Shown: piece after piece, positions 7,213 through 13,233 of the stretch | Position numbering within the stretch: the first letter of the stretch is position 1 | How the letters are laid out: each line of letters begins with the position of its first letter | NCBI GenBank assembly: GCA_900541185.1 | Contig: UQIQ01000044.1 | Coordinates: 1-18,300 of the forward strand | From: an uncultured Collinsella sp. | Lineage (GTDB): Bacteria > Actinomycetota > Coriobacteriia > Coriobacteriales > Coriobacteriaceae | DNA length: 18,300 bases | Direction of reading: 5' to 3' | Program-made: the position numbers and the translations under genes | Notes under the pieces: generated by a model | Told to the model about the DNA's origin: nothing | Database searches by the model: none | The model's input: only the letters and a program-made list of their open reading frames with translations

Positions 7213-7265
7213 CGAGTTATCGTATGTTTGGGGCGGGTCATGCCGCCCCGGAACAGGAGTTCAAC

Positions 7266-8201
7266 ATGATTCTGACCGTTACCATGAACCCGTCGATTGA
7301 TACGCGCTATCAGCTCGACAAGCTGATCATCGACGATGTTAACCGTGTGACGCCCGAAAAGACCGCTGGCGGCAAGGGCCTCAACGTGAGCCGTGTGCTG
7401 CTGCAGTTGGGCGACGATGTGCTCGCGACCGGTCTACTCGGCGGCCACATGGGTGCCTATATGGCCGAGCTTATGGATGCCGACGGCGTCAAGAACGACT
7501 TTGTGCCCATTGCCGGTGAGACGCGCATCTGCCTGAATATCCTGCATGAGGGCAATCAGACCGAGCTGCTGGAGAGCGGCCCGCAGATCGCCCCGGCCGA
7601 GCTCGAGGCCTTTACGGCCAAGTTTGCCGAGCTTGCAGCGAAGGCGGACGTCGTGACGCTTTCGGGCTCGCTGCCGCGTGGCGTCGATGCCGGCTACTAT
7701 GCCGACCTCGTCAAGATCGCCGAGGAGGCGGGCGCCAAGGTGCTGCTCGACACCTCGGGTGCATCGCTGGAGGCCGCGCTGGAGTCCGACGCTAAGCCTG
7801 AGCTCGTAAAGCCCAACCTGACCGAGACTAACGGCCTGCTGGGTACATCCTTTACGACCGATGATGTCGATGCCCTGCGCGAGGCGCTCGCCGCCGATGA
7901 CCGTTTTGCCGGTATCCCCTGGGTTGTCGTTTCGATGGGCGCTGCCGGTTCGGTTGGCTTCCATGAGGGTCGCGCGTTCCGCGCCAAGACGCCCGCGATT
8001 GCGGCTGTGAACGCAACGGGTTCCGGCGACTCGACCATCGCCGGCTTTGCACATGCCATTGCTGCTGGCGCCGACGACGTCACGGTGCTCAAGACCGCCA
8101 ATACCTGCGGCAAACTCAACGCTATGGATCCCAAGACCGGTCACCTGGTCATGGACCGCTGGGACGAGATCTACAACAACGTTGAAGTAACGGAGCTTTA
8201 G
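7266..8201 (+). CDS. lacC: Tagatose-6-phosphate kinase LacC
   Basis: LacC is a PfkB-family kinase that phosphorylates D-tagatose 6-phosphate to the 1,6-bisphosphate with ATP. The protein has 311 residues, the usual LacC length. It has MNPSID at the sugar site, the first PfkB signature TAGGKGLNVSRVL (33-45), VKPNLTE (181-187) and the second signature NATGSGDSTIAGF with catalytic Asp255. The start at 7266 has CAGGAG six bases upstream; an in-frame extension to 7224 lacks a better site. Such kinases can also act on fructose 1-phosphate, but the lacAB context makes tagatose 6-phosphate the best assignment. It is the last gene of the lacABXC cluster. Confidence 0.93.
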   Translation: MILTVTMNPSIDTRYQLDKLIIDDVNRVTPEKTAGGKGLNVSRVLLQLGDDVLATGLLGGHMGAYMAELMDADGVKNDFVPIAGETRICLNILHEGNQTELLESGPQIAPAELEAFTAKFAELAAKADVVTLSGSLPRGVDAGYYADLVKIAEEAGAKVLLDTSGASLEAALESDAKPELVKPNLTETNGLLGTSFTTDDVDALREALAADDRFAGIPWVVVSMGAAGSVGFHEGRAFRAKTPAIAAVNATGSGDSTIAGFAHAIAAGADDVTVLKTANTCGKLNAMDPKTGHLVMDRWDEIYNNVEVTEL

Positions 8202-8202
8202 G

Positions 8203-8230
8203 GTTACGCGGTTTTACCAAACCGCGTAAC
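8203..8230. other. 12-bp hairpin immediately after lacC
   Basis: GTTACGCGGTTT (8203-8214), loop TACC and AAACCGCGTAAC (8219-8230) form a perfect hairpin starting one base after the lacC stop. It has no following T-tract. It may stabilise the mRNA 3' end or help the terminator that follows. Confidence 0.6.
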
Positions 8231-8243
8231 GGCTCGACGCTGC

Positions 8244-8342
8244 GCGGGCCGCATTTGGACAATCTGACGTTCAACTTCAAGGGCGCGACCAGAAGGTCAG
8301 CGCCCTTTCGTTTCACGTCACCTTGTCTCAAATGCGGCCCGC
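8244..8342 (+). terminator. lacC terminator nested in a longer inverted repeat
   Basis: The inner stem AAGGGCGC (8279-8286) pairs with GCGCCCTT (8300-8307), continues inward as GACC/GGTC, and is followed by TCGTTT: a rho-independent terminator. Around it are TGACGT (8265-8270) with ACGTCA (8315-8320), and outer arms GCGGGCCGCATTTG (8244-8257) with its perfect complement at 8329-8342. The arms extend over GACAA/TTGTC with a one-base bulge. The whole 99-base segment is thus one long imperfect palindrome, similar in design to 17644-17768. Confidence 0.8.
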
Positions 8343-8400
8343 TCGCTGCCGTTGCCAAAACATCGGCGTTGCCTTGCTTCGGGAATGCGGCAGATAGAGA

Positions 8401-8435
8401 CGTTCCTTTTTTGCCGGCAGTTTGGGACACTCCTT
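8401..8435. repeat. Direct repeat, left copy flanking the ATPase gene
   Basis: This 35-base unit matches 9910-9944 at 31 of 35 positions, including TGCCGGCAGTTTGG and ACACTCCTT with only one difference over the last 24 bases. The two copies bracket the ATPase gene at 8459-9760. Confidence 0.75.
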
Positions 8436-8458
8436 ACGGGGCACCCCCTCCACAGCGC

Positions 8459-9760
8459 CTATGCCAGCTTGTCGATTTGCCCAATCTCCCAGAGCGGAAT
8501 GTTGACGAGCGTGCCCTCGTCTCTATATGCCGCTAACGATGTTCTCACGCAGCGCTCGAGCTTGAACTTCTCGCAGGCAATCCTCAGGCTCTTTGCTTTG
8601 AGGTTCTCTGCCGCCTTGACCTCGAGCGGAAGCACGGTCCCCGCATGGTCGATGGCAAAGTCAGTCTCTGCATTGCCGGAGGAGGATGACCAATACGCGG
8701 GAGTTTTGCCTTGGAGCAAAAGCTCCTGTGCGACGTATTGCTCGGTCAGCGAGTCTTTGAACTCCGTAAAAACAGCGGGCCCGTTCAGAACAATGGCTGG
8801 CGAGAGGCCGGAGAGTGCTCCGAGGATGCCGGTGTCGATGCAGAGCAGCTTGAAGCCCGAGAGATTCTCGTAGCTTGTGAGCGGTGCTCTTAGGGCGGAA
8901 ACACGTGGTACCTTATGAACGATTCCATAGTCCATGAGCCACTGGAGGCTTTCCTCAAAATCGCGTGCGCGCGCCCCGGGACGGAGCGCACCGTAGACGA
9001 ACTTCTTGTTTTCCTTTGCGAGCTGGCCGGGAAGGGATTTCCAAACCAGCCTCATGCGCTCGACGATGCGGGCTGGCGCATGCTTGCCAAAATCGGATTC
9101 ATAAGCTTCGATGATTTGCTGCTGAAGCCTGCGGGCCTCGATGAAATCGTGGGAGGCGGCGAAAGCGGAGACAACTTCTGGCATGCCACCGACAACGAGG
9201 TATTCCTTGAGCAGGCGCTCGAGCTTTTCGGAAACGTTCGCCAGCAGGTCCATGTCTGCGGCAAGGATGGCATCTGCGAGCGGATCGCCATCGACGGCAC
9301 GAACGAACTCGACAAACCCCATGGGGCGCATGGTAAGCTGGTCAATCTTGCCGACGGGGAACGACTCGTTTTCGCGTCGGAGCGCGAGCCCCATATAGGA
9401 GCCGGCTGCCACGATATGGTATTCCGGCGCCAGCTCGTTGAAGTATTTGAGCGAGGTGATGCCACGCGGTGCCTCTTGGATTTCGTCGAAGATGATGAGT
9501 GTGTCTGTCGGCGTTATGGTCTGGCCGCGCAGGAGCTCTATCTGGGAGATGATGCGTTTGGGGTCAAGGCTTCCGTCGAACAGCGAACGTGCGCCCGGTT
9601 CGAGCATAAAGTCAAAGCGGATGACGTTTTGATACTGCTGGCCTGCGAATTCGTTAAGAAGCCAGGTTTTTCCCGTCTGGCGGGCCCCCTTAAGCAGGAG
9701 GGGCTTGCGGTTTGCCCTAGATTTCCAAGCGATGAGTTCGTCCATTAGCTGTCGCTGCAT
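8459..9760 (-). CDS. AAA-family ATPase with DUF4143 domain
   Basis: This is a 433-residue ATP-binding protein of the AAA_14/DUF4143 group, widespread and variable in bacteria; no biochemical role is established for the group. It has Walker A GARQTGKT (25-32), Walker B TLIIFDEIQEA (87-97) and a sensor-like AAGSYMGLAL (118-127). The GGMPEVV block (191-197) precedes a DUF4143 region to the C-terminus. That region contains AETDFAI (364-370) and LPLEVKA (377-383), whose acidic/Glu-X-Lys pattern recalls a PD-(D/E)XK nuclease fold. The ATG has TAGGAGG four bases upstream. The gene is antisense to its neighbours, flanked by direct repeats and preceded by a tandem repeat, so it looks like an accessory insertion with no link to sugar use. 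Confidence 0.9.
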   Translation of the reverse strand: MQRQLMDELIAWKSRANRKPLLLKGARQTGKTWLLNEFAGQQYQNVIRFDFMLEPGARSLFDGSLDPKRIISQIELLRGQTITPTDTLIIFDEIQEAPRGITSLKYFNELAPEYHIVAAGSYMGLALRRENESFPVGKIDQLTMRPMGFVEFVRAVDGDPLADAILAADMDLLANVSEKLERLLKEYLVVGGMPEVVSAFAASHDFIEARRLQQQIIEAYESDFGKHAPARIVERMRLVWKSLPGQLAKENKKFVYGALRPGARARDFEESLQWLMDYGIVHKVPRVSALRAPLTSYENLSGFKLLCIDTGILGALSGLSPAIVLNGPAVFTEFKDSLTEQYVAQELLLQGKTPAYWSSSSGNAETDFAIDHAGTVLPLEVKAAENLKAKSLRIACEKFKLERCVRTSLAAYRDEGTLVNIPLWEIGQIDKLA

Positions 9761-9803
9761 ACTGCCTCCTAACGATCATGGTTAGTATAAGACCGTTTTG
9801 GTC

Positions 9804-9893
9804 TTTCCATCGAAAAATGTGGGAGTAAACCACGTTTTTCCATCGAATAATGTGGGAGGTAACCACGTTTTTCCATCGAATAATGTGGGGTTT
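9804..9893. repeat. 33-bp tandem repeat (2.7 copies) upstream of the ATPase gene
   Basis: Units start at 9804, 9837 and 9870, with the shared sequence TTTCCATCGAATAATGTGGG and period exactly 33; the third unit is partial. Each of the first two contains GTGG...CCAC as a small inverted repeat. The array begins ~44 bases upstream of the ATPase start, with a -10-like TATACT (minus strand, 9784-9789) in between, so it probably lies in the promoter region. There are no unique spacers, so it is not CRISPR. A minus-strand frame reads HIIRWKN repeatedly, but no gene structure supports it. Confidence 0.85.
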
Positions 9894-9909
9894 AGGTCGG
9901 CACTTGGGG

Positions 9910-9944
9910 CGCTCCTTCTCTGCCGGCAGTTTGGAACACTCCTT
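9910..9944. repeat. Direct repeat, right copy flanking the ATPase gene
   Basis: This is the partner of 8401-8435 in the same orientation (31 of 35 identical). Together they enclose about 1.5 kb holding only the ATPase gene, its tandem repeat and promoter. Short duplicated repeats at both edges are compatible with insertion or excision of a cassette, or with independent spread of a dispersed repeat. Confidence 0.75.
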
Positions 9945-9974
9945 GTTTTGGTGCAAATTAGCTACCCTTGCATC

Positions 9975-10016
9975 AGAAAACGGCGCCCGCCGGCGATGTT
10001 GCCGGCGGGCGCCGTT
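9975..10016 (-). terminator. Rho-independent terminator after galT
   Basis: A perfect 16-base stem (9979-9994 with 10001-10016) and 6-base loop, almost entirely G/C, is followed on the minus strand by TTTT and CTGATG. It ends the galK-galT transcript 55 bases after the galT stop. Confidence 0.9.
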
Positions 10017-10070
10017 GTCGTGTAGGTGGCTATGTCGTGGGGGCTGCCGTTGAGCGTCCGGGTCTGTGCT

Positions 10071-11699
10071 CTACAGCGAGTCGATAAAGCGCTGCTGGGC
10101 GGCGCGGCCGGCTTCGTCCCACTTAAAGACGCCGGCGTTGTCGAGCACGTGGCCAAACACCACGCCGACCTCCTCGTGCAGGATATCGATGGCGTTGTCT
10201 GCCGTAAGCTCGTCGGCACGGCGGGCAAAAACGTCTTCGGCCCATGCGGCGTGGCTGCGGCATAGATCATCGCCCTCGAGCGCGCTAGCAAGGTCGTAGC
10301 TGGCATCGACCTTGGCCGCCAGCAGGTGCTCGCGGACAGCGCCGAGCTCGGGAACCAGGCGCGGCGGAAGAATGGCCAGGCCCATGACCTCGATCAGGCC
10401 GATGTTCTCCTTCTTAATGTGGTGGTACTCGGCATGCGGGTGGAACACGCCCAGCGGATGCTCGTCGGTCGTGATGTTGCAGCGAAGCGCCAGGTAGGCC
10501 TCGTAGATTTCGCCGCCGGCATTTCCGCGAGAGTCGACGCGGCGGATGACGGGCGTCACGGTGTTGTGCGCCACGCCATCGGCTGTGTACGCGATGACGC
10601 CCACAGACACATCGGTCCACTCGCGCCAGGCGAGGATAATCTTCTCGGCAGCGTCGAGCAGCTGAGCGCGGTCATGCGAGCGCAGGCGCAGCACCGAGAG
10701 CGGCCACTGCAGCACAGTGCCGGTGACCTGGTCAAATCCGGGCACGCTAAACTGCGAGACCTCGGCGGCATGCATCATGGGGAACTCGTGCGCGCCGCCC
10801 TGGAAGTGGTCGTGCGACAAGATCGAGCCGCCCACGATGGGCAGGTCGGCGTTGGAGCCAATGAAATAGTGCGGGAACAGGTCCACAAAGTCGAGCAGGC
10901 AGGTCAGGCCCTTGCGGTCGACGTGCATCGGACGATGCTCGGAGCTCATGGCAATGCAGTGCTCGTTAAAGTACGCGTACGGGCTGTACTGGAAGCCCCA
11001 GCGCTCGCCATTAAGCTGAATGGGGATAACGCGCAGATTCTGGCGGGCGGGATGGGCGCCGCCGTCGGCTGCGGCGGAGCGTCCGGGATAGCCCTCGTTT
11101 TCGATGCAGAGCTGGCAGGCGGGATACTTCTCGCCCGTGTTCTTGGCTGCACCTGCCACAGCGATATCTCGCGGGTCCTTCTCGGGCTTGGACAGGTTGA
11201 TGGTAATCTCCAGGTCGCCCCAGTTGGTTGGGGTGTTCCATTTGATGTTGCGCGCGATGGCGGCACGGCGCACGTAGCCGGCGTCGCAGCACAGGCCGTA
11301 GAACCAATCAGTCGCGGCGCGGGGCTCGTTGACGCCCATGCGGCCGTTGAATTCCTCGTTTACAACCGAAGGCCTCGGCATCAGCACGCCCATGATGCGC
11401 ATGGCGATGCGGTCGCGGCCCGATACCGTGTCCTCGGCAGCACCGTTGGCAACAGCCGCCTCGGCAAGCGCGGCAAGTGTGCCTTCAAGGTCAAAGTTGG
11501 GCAGGGTATCGGGGTGCAAGAGCGAGAGTTTCTCGACCTGGAGCGCCCAGGCCATGTCGAGCGCCGGGCCCGTGGCGCCGATGCACTCCAAAATGGTGTT
11601 GTAGGCCCAGATGCGATCGTCCTGGCCGATCATCGATCGGTGGATAGCGTATTCGATCAGGTTCTGCGCGGCCTCGCGCACGTCGGTCATTACAGCCAT
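10071..11699 (-). CDS. galT: UDP-glucose--hexose-1-phosphate uridylyltransferase, class II GalT
   Basis: GalT exchanges UMP between UDP-glucose and galactose 1-phosphate in the Leloir pathway. At 542 residues this is the long class II form found in Firmicutes and some Actinobacteria, not the ~350-residue class I enzyme. Visible blocks are the N-terminal IEYAIHRSMIGQDDRIWAYN, MGVLMPRPS, WGDLEITINLSKPEKDPRDIA, YPACQLCIENEGYPGR (192-207) and SHDHFQGG (295-302), the likely active-site histidine region. Two starts are possible. ATG at 11697-11699 has GGGGG about 9 bases upstream; ATG at 11688-11690 (MTDVREAAQ) shares one base with the galK stop as TAATG, suggesting translational coupling. Either way galT is the second gene of a galK-galT operon, ended by the terminator at 9975-10016. 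Confidence 0.94.
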   Translation of the reverse strand: MAVMTDVREAAQNLIEYAIHRSMIGQDDRIWAYNTILECIGATGPALDMAWALQVEKLSLLHPDTLPNFDLEGTLAALAEAAVANGAAEDTVSGRDRIAMRIMGVLMPRPSVVNEEFNGRMGVNEPRAATDWFYGLCCDAGYVRRAAIARNIKWNTPTNWGDLEITINLSKPEKDPRDIAVAGAAKNTGEKYPACQLCIENEGYPGRSAAADGGAHPARQNLRVIPIQLNGERWGFQYSPYAYFNEHCIAMSSEHRPMHVDRKGLTCLLDFVDLFPHYFIGSNADLPIVGGSILSHDHFQGGAHEFPMMHAAEVSQFSVPGFDQVTGTVLQWPLSVLRLRSHDRAQLLDAAEKIILAWREWTDVSVGVIAYTADGVAHNTVTPVIRRVDSRGNAGGEIYEAYLALRCNITTDEHPLGVFHPHAEYHHIKKENIGLIEVMGLAILPPRLVPELGAVREHLLAAKVDASYDLASALEGDDLCRSHAAWAEDVFARRADELTADNAIDILHEEVGVVFGHVLDNAGVFKWDEAGRAAQQRFIDSL

Positions 11700-12895
11700 G
11701 CCGCGTAGGCCCCCTTGTCAGAAATTGCGTAGTGGCGGGCAGAGCCCTCGCCCAGCCAGCGGTTCATCTTGGTGATAAAGGTGCCGACAAGCTCGAGCGG
11801 TACGAAGGCCTGGATGGTGCCACCAAAGCCGCCGCCGTGGATGCGGACGGCGCCACGGCCGTCGAGCACATGCTCGGCCAGTGCCAGGGCATACATCGAA
11901 GGCTGCTCGGAGCCCAGCTTGGCAACGACATTCTGCAGGTACATGGCAGAGCTGGCGCCGGACTCGCGCGTCAGGACCAGGAACTGATCGATGTCGCCGG
12001 CGTTCAGGGCCGCCCAGCGCTTATCGACCAGGCCGTTCTCGTACCAGTAGTGAACGGCGCGCAGGCAGGCACGGTCGCCCAGCTTGGCGCGCAGCTCGGG
12101 GAGCTTGGCGTCAAAGTCCGCCACGTTTACCTCGCACAGGCGTGCCTTGCCAAACTCGGCAGCGACGTCCTGCATCTCGCGCGGAACGGCGGCGTAGTCG
12201 TCGGTAGCTGCCACATGGTCGGCGCCAACCTTAACGAGCACGAGCGCATAACCGTGATCCTCAAAATTGAGCTCGAGCTTCTGGGTTTTAGGCTGAGCCT
12301 GGTCCTCAAAGTCCATGTAGGCAAGGCCGCCCAGGCACACAGCGGCCTGGTCCATCAGACCGCAGGGCTTGCCGTAATAGTTGTTCTCGGTGCGCTGGCT
12401 CATCTGGGCGAGCGCGACGGGCTCGATGGCGGGTGCTCCCCAGAGCGTCTCCATGGCGCGACCGTATGCCGCCTCGACAGCAGCGGAGCTGGAAAGGCCG
12501 CCGCCCGAGGGGACAGAGCAGGTGAAGGCGAAGTCGAAGCCCTGGGGCTCAACGCCCAGAGCAGCGATTTCGTGGGCCATGCCGCGGACGAGGCTCGCGG
12601 ACGTGCCCTTCTCGGACTCCTGAACGTCTAGCGTGTCGAGCGCGATTTCAAACGTGGGATAGCCCTCGTCGGCTACGCGAACCTTGTTGGAATCGGTTGC
12701 CACGGCGATGCCGTCGACGGCGACATCGAGCGAGCCGGCGATAACGTGGCCGCCCTCGTGGTCGGTGTGGTTGCCACTGATCTCGGAACGGCCGGGCGCG
12801 TGCACATAGAGCACCTGGCGGTCGCCGATGGGGCCAAACTCCTCCTCAAACAGTTTGGTGAGCGTGGCGAATGTCTTTTCGTCGGGGGTGGTCAT
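11690..12895 (-). CDS. galK: Galactokinase
   Basis: GalK phosphorylates alpha-D-galactose to galactose 1-phosphate with ATP, the first Leloir step. It is a 401-residue GHMP kinase with the galactokinase signature PGRSEISGNHTDHEGG (34-49), the ATP-binding loop VPSGGGLSSSAAV (128-140) and GLMDQAA with catalytic Asp182. The C-terminal motif is RIHGGGFGGTIQAF. I chose ATG at 12893-12895, preceded by AAGGAAAGGA; an in-frame extension to 12919 would run through that site. It heads the galKT operon and is divergent from lacI-2 across 338 bases with three repressor-type sites, so galactose-responsive LacI control is likely. No galE is in the window. Confidence 0.95.
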   Translation of the reverse strand: MTTPDEKTFATLTKLFEEEFGPIGDRQVLYVHAPGRSEISGNHTDHEGGHVIAGSLDVAVDGIAVATDSNKVRVADEGYPTFEIALDTLDVQESEKGTSASLVRGMAHEIAALGVEPQGFDFAFTCSVPSGGGLSSSAAVEAAYGRAMETLWGAPAIEPVALAQMSQRTENNYYGKPCGLMDQAAVCLGGLAYMDFEDQAQPKTQKLELNFEDHGYALVLVKVGADHVAATDDYAAVPREMQDVAAEFGKARLCEVNVADFDAKLPELRAKLGDRACLRAVHYWYENGLVDKRWAALNAGDIDQFLVLTRESGASSAMYLQNVVAKLGSEQPSMYALALAEHVLDGRGAVRIHGGGFGGTIQAFVPLELVGTFITKMNRWLGEGSARHYAISDKGAYAAWL

Positions 12896-12936
12896 GGGAG
12901 TCCTTTCCTTGGTGCGCACGGGCGAGTTTTGCGTCG

Positions 12937-12953
12937 TTATGAGTACGTTAACA
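12937..12953 (+). promoter_or_regulatory. LacI-type operator O1, galK-lacI-2 region
   Basis: TTATGAGTACGTTAACA is repeated perfectly in inverted orientation at 13004-13020, the centres being 67 bases apart. The ATGAGTACGTTAACAA core fits the LacI/CcpA consensus WTGNNARCGNWWWCAW at 15 of 16 positions. It shares the half-site ACGTTAACA with the lacE operator at 1773-1788. It lies ~42 bases before the galK start, so a bound repressor would block galK. Confidence 0.8.
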
Positions 12954-13003
12954 ACTTAAAGCGGCATGAACCAAGTGTTCACGATACCGCACGTTACGGG
13001 CTA

Positions 13004-13020
13004 TGTTAACGTACTCATAA
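13004..13020 (-). promoter_or_regulatory. LacI-type operator O2, galK-lacI-2 region
   Basis: This is a perfect 17-base inverted copy of 12937-12953. Its core reads ATGTTAACGTACTCAT on the plus strand. Paired sites are typical of looping repressors. Between them lies a small GAAC-N5-GTTC inverted repeat (12968-12980). Confidence 0.8.
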
Positions 13021-13068
13021 CACAACTCTTGTCACTATTTGAGAATCTGGTAATCGGTAGAAATTCAG

Positions 13069-13082
13069 CCGTGAACGGTATT
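13069..13082 (+). promoter_or_regulatory. CCGTGAACGGTATT motif, galK-lacI-2 region
   Basis: This 14-base sequence is identical to 4929-4942 upstream of lacA, and its TGAACGGT core also occurs upstream of lacF (twice) and between lacE and lacI-1. It is a short inverted repeat, CCGT-GA-ACGG. The binder is unknown. Confidence 0.5.
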
Positions 13083-13127
13083 GCCGTATGGACTTATAAA
13101 GCAGAAGAGATGCGGATTGAAAAAGTA

Positions 13128-13140
13128 GAGTACGTTAACA
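13128..13140 (+). promoter_or_regulatory. LacI-type operator O3, upstream of lacI-2
   Basis: GAGTACGTTAACA repeats 13 bases of O1 in the same orientation, but the outer TG is replaced by AG, so it may be weaker. It lies ~94 bases before the lacI-2 start and is well placed for autoregulation. Confidence 0.7.
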
Positions 13141-13233
13141 TGCGTCCAACGATAGCGGGCCTCGGCGCGGGATGTATTTCTGCCCGGGCCGGCATTCACG
13201 CTATTCATATCTCGCAAGGGTGAAGGTGATTTT

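Noticed and set aside
9804..9893. Possible CRISPR array
   Set aside because: The repeats are contiguous with no unique spacers, and no cas genes are present.
9717..9956. 79-residue minus-strand ORF with repeated HIIRWKN
   Set aside because: It is read from the 33-bp tandem repeat, overlaps the ATPase start out of frame and has no clear ribosome site.
10326..11708. 460-residue plus-strand ORF opposite galT
   Set aside because: The minus strand has all class II GalT blocks, ribosome site and terminator; the plus frame has no recognisable domain or start signal.
11732..12631. 299-residue plus-strand ORF opposite galK
   Set aside because: It is antisense to a complete galactokinase with all GHMP motifs.
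12896..12919. Eight-residue N-terminal extension of GalK
   Set aside because: It would translate through the AAGGAAAGGA ribosome site; ATG at 12895 gives the normal start.
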